A stretch of 37,390 nucleotides of DNA. It comes from Streptomyces globisporus. Lineage in GTDB: Bacteria; Actinomycetota; Actinomycetes; Streptomycetales; Streptomycetaceae. Position 1 is the first letter of the stretch. Each line of letters opens with the position of its first letter. Of this stretch, positions 8,110 to 14,709 are shown one piece after another. Position numbers and translations under genes: made by a program. Under the pieces are notes generated by a model. It had not been told where the DNA came from and ran no database searches. It was given only the letters and a program-made list of their open reading frames with translations. The DNA is taken from contig NZ_QWFA01000031.1 of assembly GCF_003501885.1 (NCBI RefSeq), forward strand, positions 1-37,390, written 5' to 3'.

Positions 8110-8709
8110 ATGGCGGGTGCCGGATTCTTCTACTCGTACCACCTCGGCTGGACCCGGCTGGACGCCCGCACCCTGCTGGGCGACCTGGAGGCCGAGGGGC
8201 TCCGCCCGGTGCACCCGCTGACCGGCCGCACGGTGCTCGTCAGCCTCGACTCCGCGTCCCTCGGGGCCCGTTCGCCCGTCACCCGCGAGCAGTTGCTGTC
8301 CCTCGCCGGCCTCCAGCGGCTGCACGAGGTCGGATGCCGGTTGTGGACGGACGGGGGCTTCGACCTCCTGGTACGCATCCGGCGGGCCCGGGCCGGTGCC
8401 GTCGCCGTCGAGTTCTCCGTCGGCGAGCTGCCCGAGCCGGAGCGGGAGCACGCGGTGCGAGCCATCCGGCGGACCGTCGGACGGGCCTCGGTGCTGTGCA
8501 TCGGCTTCGTCGTCGACCGGGCGGGCGCCACGGCCGCCACCGACTGGGACGGCGTCGTCATCGACGGCGCCGCCCACCTGGAGGCCTGGCCGGACACCGT
8601 CGCCGTACGGGACGAGACGGCGGCCCGGCACCCGCAGCTGGCGGTGATGGACGCCGTGGAGATGTCGCCGTGGAAGGTGTTCGGGAACGAGGTGCTGGGC
8701 GGCGTCTGA
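8110..8709 (+). CDS. Unknown 199-residue protein, co-regulated with pilin genes
   Basis: This protein begins MAGAGFFYSYHLGWTR and has no signal peptide or membrane helix. It has alternating beta strands and helices (VLVSLDS, EQLLSLAGLQRLHEVG, FDLLVRIRR, VAVEFSVGEL, ASVLCIGFVVDR) and ends MSPWKVFGNEVLGG. I do not recognise the family. ATG 8110 is the only ATG in frame with the conserved-looking body; the nearest purine-rich stretch is GGGGGTGG, so translation may be moderate. Its promoter carries the same three half-sites as those of the pilin, large surface protein and prepilin peptidase. A cytosolic role in the appendage system, such as assembly, gating or regulation, is therefore the best guess. 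Confidence 0.8.
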   Translation: MAGAGFFYSYHLGWTRLDARTLLGDLEAEGLRPVHPLTGRTVLVSLDSASLGARSPVTREQLLSLAGLQRLHEVGCRLWTDGGFDLLVRIRRARAGAVAVEFSVGELPEPEREHAVRAIRRTVGRASVLCIGFVVDRAGATAATDWDGVVIDGAAHLEAWPDTVAVRDETAARHPQLAVMDAVEMSPWKVFGNEVLGGV

Positions 8710-8813
8710 GAACGGGGCGGCCTCGGCCGGTACGCCCGCCCGTACCCCTGTCGACCGCCCGCCCGGCTCCCGGCCTCCCGCTGCCCGTGGCACGGCGTAC
8801 CCGTCGCCGACGT

Positions 8814-8826
8814 CATAATCGGCCGT
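8814..8826 (+). promoter_or_regulatory. Possible leaderless -10 element
   Basis: CATAAT (8814-8819) lies 7 nt before the ATG at 8827, the usual geometry of leaderless transcripts in actinomycetes, and no ribosome binding site is visible. Confidence 0.4.
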
Positions 8827-10023
8827 ATGTCCGATCACCAGCTCCGCACCCGGACGCCCGCCGACCCGGCCCCCCGCACTCCCGGCGGGTCCCGGGTCGC
8901 CGCCGCGTTCCGGGCCGCCGCGCCCGCGCTCGCGGTCTACGCCGCCGTGCGGGCCCTGGGGCTCCTGGTCTTCTGGGCGGCCGCCTCCGCCGCCGGGAAG
9001 GACCCCCTGGGGCCGCTCAGCGGACGCTGGGACTCCGTCTGGTACCAGCGCATCGCCGAGCACGGCTACCGCTACACCGTCACCCTCCCGGACGGCTCCG
9101 TCCACTCCGATCTGGCGTTCTTCCCGCTGCTCCCGGCCCTGGAACGCGCCCTCTCCGCCGTGACTCCGCTCACCCTCGGCGGCGCCGGGCTCCTGGTCGC
9201 CTGGACCGCAGGGCTGCTCGCCGCTTGGGGCATCTTCGCCGTCGGCGCCCACCTGCGCGGACGGCGTACGGGGGTGGTGCTGGCCGCGCTGTGGGGCGTT
9301 CACCCCACGGCGTTCGTCCAGTCGATGGCGTACACCGAGACGCTGTTCACCGCGCTCGCCGCCTGGGCGCTGTACGCCGTCCTCAAGGGCCGCTGGATCG
9401 TCGCGGGCGCGCTGTGCGTCCTCGCGGGGCTCACCCGGCCCTCGGCCGCCGCCCTCATCGCGGCCCTGGCGATCACCGCCGCCGTCACACTCGTACGGGA
9501 GTACCGCGAGGAGCGCCGCGCCGGCCCGGTGCTCCGCCGCAACGCCCGGATGATCGGGGGCGTGGCGCTCGCACCGCTGGGCTGGCTGGCGTACGTGGTG
9601 TTCGTGGCCGTACGCGAGGGCAGCCCGGTCGCCTACTTCGACGTCCAGGCGCAGTGGGGCAACAACATCGACGGCGGCCGCGCGCTCGCCGCCTTCATCG
9701 CCGGGCTGCCGTGGCCCGCCGCCCTCGGCCTGTGCGCGGCGCTGGGGCTGCTGGGGTGGCTGGTCGTCCTGTGTGTACGGCAGCGGCAACCGCTCCCCGT
9801 GCTCGTCTACGCGATCGCGATCGTCGTCATCTCGCTGATCGGCGCCGGATACTTCGGCTCCCGGCCGCGCCTGATGATGCCCGCCTTCCCGCTGCTGCTC
9901 CCGCCCGCCGGCGCCCTGCTGCGGCTGCGCACCACGGGCCGCACGGGCGCCGTGCTCGCCGCCCTCGCCTGCGCGTCCGCGGCCTACGGAGCATGGACCC
10001 TGCTGGGCGCGGGCCCGCCGTAG
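8827..10023 (+). CDS. PIG-V-like polytopic glycosyltransferase (GT-C fold, probable mannosyltransferase)
   Basis: This 398-residue integral membrane protein has roughly nine or ten hydrophobic helices. The first extracytoplasmic loop carries GRWDSVWYQRIAEHGY, the hallmark of the PIG-V/GPI mannosyltransferase 2-like family, where the acidic Asp binds metal or sugar. A second loop motif, HSDLAFFPLLPAL, is also typical. Bacterial members are thought to transfer mannose from polyprenyl-phosphate-mannose to proteins or lipids outside the membrane; the acceptor here cannot be deduced. Its place between pilin-regulon genes makes glycosylation of surface subunits conceivable, but its promoter lacks the triad. 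ATG 8827 is chosen; no other start is near. Confidence 0.85.
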   Translation: MSDHQLRTRTPADPAPRTPGGSRVAAAFRAAAPALAVYAAVRALGLLVFWAAASAAGKDPLGPLSGRWDSVWYQRIAEHGYRYTVTLPDGSVHSDLAFFPLLPALERALSAVTPLTLGGAGLLVAWTAGLLAAWGIFAVGAHLRGRRTGVVLAALWGVHPTAFVQSMAYTETLFTALAAWALYAVLKGRWIVAGALCVLAGLTRPSAAALIAALAITAAVTLVREYREERRAGPVLRRNARMIGGVALAPLGWLAYVVFVAVREGSPVAYFDVQAQWGNNIDGGRALAAFIAGLPWPAALGLCAALGLLGWLVVLCVRQRQPLPVLVYAIAIVVISLIGAGYFGSRPRLMMPAFPLLLPPAGALLRLRTTGRTGAVLAALACASAAYGAWTLLGAGPP

Positions 10024-10093
10024 GCCGGTGCCGTCCGGACCGCGGACCCGCCGTGAGACCGCCCCTGCCCGGACGCGGGCCCGCCGTAGGCTC

Positions 10094-10492
10094 CTAGCCG
10101 GTTTCCGGCGCGGTCGCCGACGCCGCCTTCAGCTCCAGCCGTACGCCCGGCCGCACCCCCCACCGCTCCAACGCCCCGGCCTCCGCCTCCACCACGTGCC
10201 GGGCCCGCAGCCGGGGCAGCCCGAGCCGGCCCGGCTTCATCGTGGTGACCGCCAGGACCGTGAACGTCCGGTCCAGGTACGCCACATCGATGGGGAACCG
10301 CATCCGGAAGGTGTGCACACTCCCGCACGGGGTGAGCATCATCGCCCCCTCGATGCCGTCCCGCCCGAGCAGTCCCTTGGTACGGGCCCGGTACGAGGCG
10401 GCTATCCGCAGCGGCACCCCCCGGGCCCTCTCCCCGGTCCCCGAGTCCGTGCCGACCGTCAGCGTCCCGTCGCCATCGCGCCATGTCCTCAT
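10094..10492 (-). CDS. DUF192 family protein
   Basis: This 132-residue protein is a typical actinobacterial DUF192 (PF02643) member. The conserved core runs ASYRARTKGLLGRDG, then MMLTPCGSVHTFRM and FPIDVAYLD, ending in VVEAEAG and the GVRPGVRLEL strand. The family is a small beta fold of unknown biochemical role, usually exported in Gram-negatives; no signal peptide is seen here. ATG 10492 (MRTWRDGDG) is favoured because a TACGGT -10 element lies 8 nt upstream, suggesting a leaderless mRNA. The frame could be extended upstream, but the added residues are Arg/Gly-rich and unlike the family. It is divergent from the prepilin peptidase. A link to the pilus is only positional. Confidence 0.85.
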   Translation of the reverse strand: MRTWRDGDGTLTVGTDSGTGERARGVPLRIAASYRARTKGLLGRDGIEGAMMLTPCGSVHTFRMRFPIDVAYLDRTFTVLAVTTMKPGRLGLPRLRARHVVEAEAGALERWGVRPGVRLELKAASATAPETG

Positions 10493-10500
10493 GGGCACCG

Positions 10501-10506
10501 ACCGTA
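10501..10506 (-). promoter_or_regulatory. Leaderless -10 element of the DUF192 gene
   Basis: TACGGT on the minus strand (10506-10501), 8 nt before ATG 10492, matches TANNNT, and no ribosome binding site is present. Confidence 0.4.
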
Positions 10507-10546
10507 GCCCCCGGCGGACGCGCCCGGACCCGGAACGGCGACGCTT

Positions 10547-10610
10547 GGGTCCCGGTCGGCCGCTCTGGGCCCCCGGGCCCAAGACCCCAGGTCCCGAGGC
10601 CCGTTAGGGT
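10547..10610 (+). promoter_or_regulatory. GGGCCC-motif promoter of the prepilin peptidase gene
   Basis: GGGCCC half-sites at 10567-10572 and 10575-10580 form TGGGCCCCCGGGCCC, which matches the pilin promoter core (934-948) in 14 of 15 bases. A third half-site, GGGTCC, lies at 10547-10552, 20 bp upstream instead of 12. After 24 bp comes TAGGGT (10605-10610), only 6 nt before GTG 10617, so the mRNA is probably leaderless. Confidence 0.6.
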
Positions 10611-10616
10611 CGCCCC

Positions 10617-11474
10617 GTGGACGCCGTGCTGCTCGCCCTCGCCGCCGTCTGGGGTGCCGCCACCGGACTGCTGATCCCGCGTGCCGCCTACCGGTTCGCC
10701 GTCGAGCCGGAGGAGCCCTGGCGTACGGCGTGCCCCGCCGGCCACCCGCTCACCGGCCCGGCCCGCGGCTGGCTCGGCCCGGCCCGGTGCGCGTCCTGCG
10801 CCGCCCGGGTCCCGGAAACGCCCGCCCCGGGAGCCCCGGCTTCAAAATCGCCGGCCCCGGGATCGCCGGCCACGGCCGTCCCGAGCCCGGAAACGACGCT
10901 CCCGGAAACGCCCGCCCTCGGCACAACTCCCACCTACGCCCCCAACACCCTCGCCCCCCTCGTCACCGTCCTCGCCTGTGTCGCGCTCGCCGCCGCCACC
11001 GGGGCGCGGCCCGAGCTCGTCGCGTGGCTGGCGCTGGCCCCCGTCGCCGTGCTCCTCGCCGTCGTCGACCGGCGGGTCCACCGGCTGCCCGACCCGCTGA
11101 CCCTGCCGCTCGCCGCCGCGGCCGTGCTGCTGCTCGGCGGGGTGGCACTGCTCCCCGGGCACGCCGGATCCTGGACCTCCGGGCTGCTGGGCGGCCTGGC
11201 CCTCGGCGGCTTCTACCTCCTGCTCTTCCTGATCAACCCGAACGGCATGGGCTTCGGCGACGTGAAGCTCGCCCTCGCCCTGGGTGTCGCACTCGGCTGG
11301 TACGGCTGGACCGTGCTGTTCCTGGGCGGGTTCGCGGGGTTCCTGTTCGGGGCGGCGTACGGACTCGCCCTCGTGCTCCTGCGCCGGGCGGGGCGCAGGA
11401 CCGGCATCCCGTTCGGCCCGTTCATGATCGCCGGGGCGCTGACCGGAGTGCTGCTGGGGGCCCTCGCCGGATGA
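10617..11474 (+). CDS. A24-family prepilin peptidase (TadV/PilD-like)
   Basis: This 285-residue integral membrane aspartic protease would cut class III/IV prepilins, here presumably the Flp-like protein at 1088 and perhaps the motif inside the protein at 5803-7836. The two catalytic aspartates are visible: Asp151 in VVDRRVHRLPD and Asp215 in the signature GMGFGDVKLA. An N-terminal cytosolic region has a single CASC pair and a CPAGH motif instead of two CxxC pairs, followed by about 50 Pro/Ala/Ser/Thr-rich residues (62-112), an unusual insertion. Six or more hydrophobic helices follow. The GTG start at 10617 sits 6 nt behind a -10 box, so the transcript is probably leaderless. No methyltransferase domain is present, as in the short TadV type. 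Confidence 0.9.
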   Translation: MDAVLLALAAVWGAATGLLIPRAAYRFAVEPEEPWRTACPAGHPLTGPARGWLGPARCASCAARVPETPAPGAPASKSPAPGSPATAVPSPETTLPETPALGTTPTYAPNTLAPLVTVLACVALAAATGARPELVAWLALAPVAVLLAVVDRRVHRLPDPLTLPLAAAAVLLLGGVALLPGHAGSWTSGLLGGLALGGFYLLLFLINPNGMGFGDVKLALALGVALGWYGWTVLFLGGFAGFLFGAAYGLALVLLRRAGRRTGIPFGPFMIAGALTGVLLGALAG

Positions 11475-11548
11475 GCAAGGGCGAGCTCCCCGCCGGGCCC
11501 GCCGGGAATCCGGTCGCGCGCTCCGGGCCCGGCTGACACGATTCCCGT

Positions 11549-12358
11549 ATGCCCGAACCATCCGCTCCCGCCCCCCTCACGTTCGACTCCGCGGCCTCCC
11601 GCGACCGGTTCGAGGCCCTCGTGGCCGAGGCCGACGCCGCGTCCGTGGACGGGTGGGACTTCTCCTGGCTCGACGGCCGCGCCACCGAGGAACGTCCCTC
11701 CTGGGGGTACGCCCGCGCCATGGCCGACCGGCTCGGCCGGGCCCACGCCGCGCTCGACCTCCAGACCGGGGGCGGCGAGGTGCTGGCCTCCGCGCCGAAG
11801 CTCCCGCCGGTCACCGTGGCCACGGAGGCCTGGCCGCCCAACGTCGCCCGCGCCACCGCCCTGCTGCACCCGCTCGGGGCGGTCGTCGTCGCCGACGAGG
11901 ACGAGCCGCCGCTGCCCTTCGGGGACGCCGCGTTCGACCTCGTGGTCAGCCGCCATCCCGTCACCACGTGGTGGGAGGAGATCGCGCGCGTGCTCGCCCC
12001 CGGCGGTACGTACTTCTCCCAGCAGGTCGGACCGGCCAGCGTCTTCGAACTCGTGGAGTTCTTCCTCGGTCCGCAGCCGCCCGAGGTCCGTCGCGCCCGG
12101 CACCCCGAGGACGCGCGGGCCGCCGCGACGGCGGCCGGCCTGGAGGTGGTGGACCTGCGCTCCGAGAGCCTGCGCACCGAGTTCCGCGACATCGGCGCGG
12201 TGGTCTACTTCCTGCGCAAGGTGATCTGGATGGTGCCCGGCTTCACCGTCGAGCAGTACCGTCCGCAACTGGCCGCGCTGCACCGGAAGATCGAGACGGA
12301 GGGGCCGTTCCTCGCCCGCACCGCCCGCTTCCTGATCGAAGCCCGCAAGCCGTCCTGA
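11549..12358 (+). CDS. SAM-dependent methyltransferase, class I fold
   Basis: This 269-residue protein has a Rossmann-type methyltransferase domain. Motif I reads ALDLQTGGGEVL (about residues 68-79), an acidic residue ends the next strand (VATEAWP), LPFGDAAFDLVVSRH is motif IV, and LAPGGTYFSQQVG is the post-IV region. The C-terminal part (VYFLRKVIWMVPGF) is typical of actinobacterial ubiE/Methyltransf_11-like proteins of unknown substrate. No ribosome binding site stands out; a CACGAT hexamer ends 6 nt before ATG 11549, so a leaderless start is possible. It begins 74 nt after the prepilin peptidase and may be transcribed separately. The substrate cannot be inferred. Confidence 0.85.
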   Translation: MPEPSAPAPLTFDSAASRDRFEALVAEADAASVDGWDFSWLDGRATEERPSWGYARAMADRLGRAHAALDLQTGGGEVLASAPKLPPVTVATEAWPPNVARATALLHPLGAVVVADEDEPPLPFGDAAFDLVVSRHPVTTWWEEIARVLAPGGTYFSQQVGPASVFELVEFFLGPQPPEVRRARHPEDARAAATAAGLEVVDLRSESLRTEFRDIGAVVYFLRKVIWMVPGFTVEQYRPQLAALHRKIETEGPFLARTARFLIEARKPS

Positions 12359-12495
12359 CGTTGGCCGGATCCCGTACCACAGGTCAACCCGCTTACTCCG
12401 TACGTCAGTTCAGCCGTGCCCCGGAGGCAACGGGATCGTGCGGGCCACCGTCCTACCCTGCGAGGGGCACGCACAGTGAAGGAGTGGGAGCGGGC

Positions 12496-12942
12496 ATGAC
12501 CGTGGAGAGGGAAGAGTGTGCGGGGCCCGCCGGGCGCGCGCGGCACGGCAACGCCGACTGGCTCACGGGAGCCAGGATCACCGCCGTCCTCGGCGTCTAC
12601 TACCGGCCCGAGGGCCGGGCGGGCGAGCCGGAAGCCGTCGAGTTCGTCCTCGCGGAGGACCAGTCCGTCCTGCTGACCTGTGCCTCCGACCGGACGCTGC
12701 ACGTCACCCCGGGCGCCTGGCCGCGGTTACCCGACTGGTGCGTACCGGCGAGCCAGTGGCACCACGCGCCGCCCGCGCTCCTGCCGCCGGTGCCGTACGG
12801 GGGAGCGTGGACGGTCGTCGGCACCCAGGAGGTCAGGGACGGCTGCGGCGAGGTGCTCCAGGCCGTCATCCGGTGCGAGGAAGGGGACTTCGTGGTGCTC
12901 GCCGGAGACACGATGGCGATCCGCTTCGACCCGCGCCCCTGA
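12496..12942 (+). CDS. Hypothetical protein, 148 residues
   Basis: This small, probably cytoplasmic protein has no membrane helix or signal. It appears beta-rich, with ITAVLGVYYRPEG, VEFVLAEDQSVLLTCA, a Trp/His segment (PDWCVPASQWHH) and a closing strand FVVLAGDTMAIRFDP. I do not recognise the family. ATG 12496 has GAAGGAG and GGGAG upstream, a convincing ribosome binding site. It stands alone, and its 3' end lies 22 bp before the MITE-like repeat. Confidence 0.75.
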   Translation: MTVEREECAGPAGRARHGNADWLTGARITAVLGVYYRPEGRAGEPEAVEFVLAEDQSVLLTCASDRTLHVTPGAWPRLPDWCVPASQWHHAPPALLPPVPYGGAWTVVGTQEVRDGCGEVLQAVIRCEEGDFVVLAGDTMAIRFDPRP

Positions 12943-12964
12943 AGGCGTGTCCCCCGGCCCCGGG

Positions 12965-13122
12965 GGGGGTGTCCGGCGGATCAGCGCCGGGGTCACGACG
13001 CCTGGCACGGCACCTGGCGGCGTTGCCGCCCGAATCGCTCCGCGATGAGGACGTTCCAGCGCCTTGCGATGCACCGCACCAGATGCCGCGCCCTTTCCGG
13101 CCCTGATCCGCCGGACACCCCC
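12965..13122. mobile_element. MITE-like 158-bp element with 20-bp perfect terminal inverted repeats
   Basis: The ends are GGGGGTGTCCGGCGGATCAG (12965-12984) and its exact reverse complement (13103-13122); with one mismatch the match extends five or six bases inward. The interior has no coding capacity but contains two small perfect hairpins (GGCGGC-GTT-GCCGCC and ATCGC-TCC-GCGAT). This is the layout of a non-autonomous transposon end pair mobilised by a resident transposase. No clear target duplication remains, and the left flank is a run of G. The right end supplies the last base of the stop codon (13124-13122) of the neighbouring gene. A terminator role is also possible because it lies between convergent genes. 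Confidence 0.55.
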
Positions 13123-14333
13123 TACGCGTGCGGTCCCACCGTCACCGGGCCGACCGTCAGCTCCGCCGTTCCCTCCATGATCGCGGCGACCCGCTCCACC
13201 TGCTCCTCCAGCTCCCGCAGCCGCGCAGCGGACAGCGGCTTCAACGGTTCCACCGTCACCGCGATCCGGCGGCCCGAACGGCGCTGGTGCCAGACGCCCG
13301 CCACCACGCCGTCCACCAGCAGCGTCGGGAAGTTCCCCGCCTGCCCGCCGCCGAGGGCCCGCTCCCACGCCGCACCCGGGAACAGCCGCTCGCGGGGGCC
13401 CGAGGCGATGGCGAACGCGTCGAAGTAGGGGAGCAGGCGCACACCCCGCACCGGCGCGTCCGGGAAGTCCGTGTCCCCCGCGACCACCCACGCCGGCCCG
13501 TCCTCCCCGAACGTCACCTCCTCGATCGCCCCCGATGCGGCCTGCGCGGCGAACTGCTCGGCCGCCCAGCGCTTCGGTGCCGCGAGCCACCGGGCGAAGT
13601 GCGCGGGGGTGGCCGGGCCGAAGGCGTGCAGGTACCGCTCGATCAGGGCCGGCAGCGCCCCGGCGCCCGGCAGCGGGGTGCACCCGGGGTTCGTGTACGT
13701 CGCCTTCCGGCCCCGGTTCGGGGCGTACGCGAGGGCGCCCCGGTGGCCCGCCAGATGCAGGACCTGCCGCCAGCGCGGCCACATCGCCCGGAACCCGGGC
13801 ATCACCAGGTCCCCGGCCCACGGCCCGGTCCGCGCGACGACCTCGTCCGAGAGCTCGTCGATCGTGAGCTCCGCCCCGGCCAGCGCGTCCCCGACCGCCG
13901 CGACGACCGCCTCCACCTGGTCCGGGGTCATCCGGGCGTTCTCGGGGAAGGGGTTCGGGCCCGTCGGTACGGCGGAGAGAGCCCCGGTCCACAGGGGCAG
14001 GTCCGCCGCGGGCAGCAGATGGACCGTGCCGCGCGGCCCGAACGTCTTGACCAGGGTCCGGTCGGTCCACAGCGCCGTACGGACGTCCGTGCGGGTCAGT
14101 CCGTCCCCACGCAGTCCCACGGACAGCTCGGCCGCCGACAGCACCTGGGCGTGCGCGCCGAGCATCGCGGCAACCGCGTCGCCGGGGCCGGCGAAGGGCG
14201 ACGCGGTGGCGGTGGCGGTGGCCTCCGGGTGGAGGTGCTGCCGGGCCAGCCGCCGGGCGTTCGCCCCGGCCCAGGTCACGGTCACGGTCGCAGGCGGAGT
14301 CGCGGGCCTGGTTGCAGGGGATCGTGTCGTCAT
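13122..14333 (-). CDS. AlkZ/YcaQ-like winged-helix DNA-binding protein
   Basis: This 403-residue protein belongs to the HTH_42 (PF06224) family, which includes the AlkZ glycosylases that unhook DNA crosslinks. Supporting features are the N-terminal helical motif (LARQHLHP), the core LSVGLRGDGLTRTDVRTALW, FGPRGTVHLLPA, then HFARWLAAPK and the C-terminal beta barrel (VRGVRLLPYFDAF, FPGAAWERALG, GNFPTLLVDGVVAGVW). At the site of the catalytic Gln-x-Gln of AlkZ this protein has HAQ (residues 61-63), so activity may differ. The start is ATG 14333; the stop TAG shares a base with the MITE-like element. A repair or natural-product self-resistance role is plausible; no such cluster adjoins. Confidence 0.87.
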   Translation of the reverse strand: MTTRSPATRPATPPATVTVTWAGANARRLARQHLHPEATATATASPFAGPGDAVAAMLGAHAQVLSAAELSVGLRGDGLTRTDVRTALWTDRTLVKTFGPRGTVHLLPAADLPLWTGALSAVPTGPNPFPENARMTPDQVEAVVAAVGDALAGAELTIDELSDEVVARTGPWAGDLVMPGFRAMWPRWRQVLHLAGHRGALAYAPNRGRKATYTNPGCTPLPGAGALPALIERYLHAFGPATPAHFARWLAAPKRWAAEQFAAQAASGAIEEVTFGEDGPAWVVAGDTDFPDAPVRGVRLLPYFDAFAIASGPRERLFPGAAWERALGGGQAGNFPTLLVDGVVAGVWHQRRSGRRIAVTVEPLKPLSAARLRELEEQVERVAAIMEGTAELTVGPVTVGPHA

Positions 14334-14504
14334 GCCCCGAACCTAGAACGCCTTGAGGTCACCTTCAGTCCTCTTCCGTGGCCGGCCGCGTCAAGGCGGC
14401 GGTATCCGGCGACCCCTCGATACGGATGCCGATAACGGGCCGGGAGAGGGCCCCGGAGCGAGCGCCGACGTGGGCCGGGGCCTGCCCGCAGCGGAGTTTG
14501 GCAT

Positions 14505-14618
14505 ATGCGGAGAGTGATGATGGAGTGGCGTGGCACGCGTCGGCACTTACGAAGGGTTATGGTGGAAACCCCCCCTCGGGCCGGTCCGTATCCCCCCCCC
14601 ACGGACCGGCCCGTTTTT
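14505..14618 (+). other. Orphan transcription unit: small ORF or sRNA ending in an intrinsic terminator
   Basis: Between two minus-strand genes there is a plus-strand intrinsic terminator (14577-14618) with no annotated gene to serve. Just upstream, ATG 14505 has GGAG eight nt before it and opens a frame starting MRRVMMEWRGTRRHLRRVMVE. The block RRVMME is repeated 14 codons later as RRVMVE; four of the six codons differ only at synonymous positions (CGG/CGA, AGA/AGG, GTG/GTT, GAG/GAA). A TTA codon (14547), rare in Streptomyces and read by the bldA tRNA, lies between. The frame has no stop before the terminator, so a terminated mRNA would be non-stop. Alternatively this is an untranslated sRNA. 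No convincing promoter was found. Confidence 0.45.
14577..14618 (+). terminator. Intrinsic terminator with C-rich loop and T-tract
   Basis: A perfect 13-bp stem (14577-14589 and 14601-14613) encloses a loop that is almost all C and is followed directly by TTTTT (14614-14618). The orientation is plus. It is also 92 bp past the end of the minus-strand aldo/keto reductase gene, but on that side no T-run follows. Confidence 0.85.
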
Positions 14619-14709
14619 CGTGGGCCGGCACCGGTGCCACCGTGCGGCCCGGGAGCGGCCCCCGGACCGCCCCCGTTCTTCCCTCCGCGCAGGCTCCGTT
14701 GAGCCGACG

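Noticed and set aside
7837..9789. Minus-strand extension upstream of the large membrane protein gene
   Set aside because: It lacks protein-like character, runs through the divergent promoters and the gene at 8110, and the strong ribosome binding site fixes the start at 7836.
14505..14618. Firm call of 6C RNA
   Set aside because: 6C RNAs have two hairpins with C-rich loops; only the terminator hairpin fits here, and the first C-run is not clearly in a loop.
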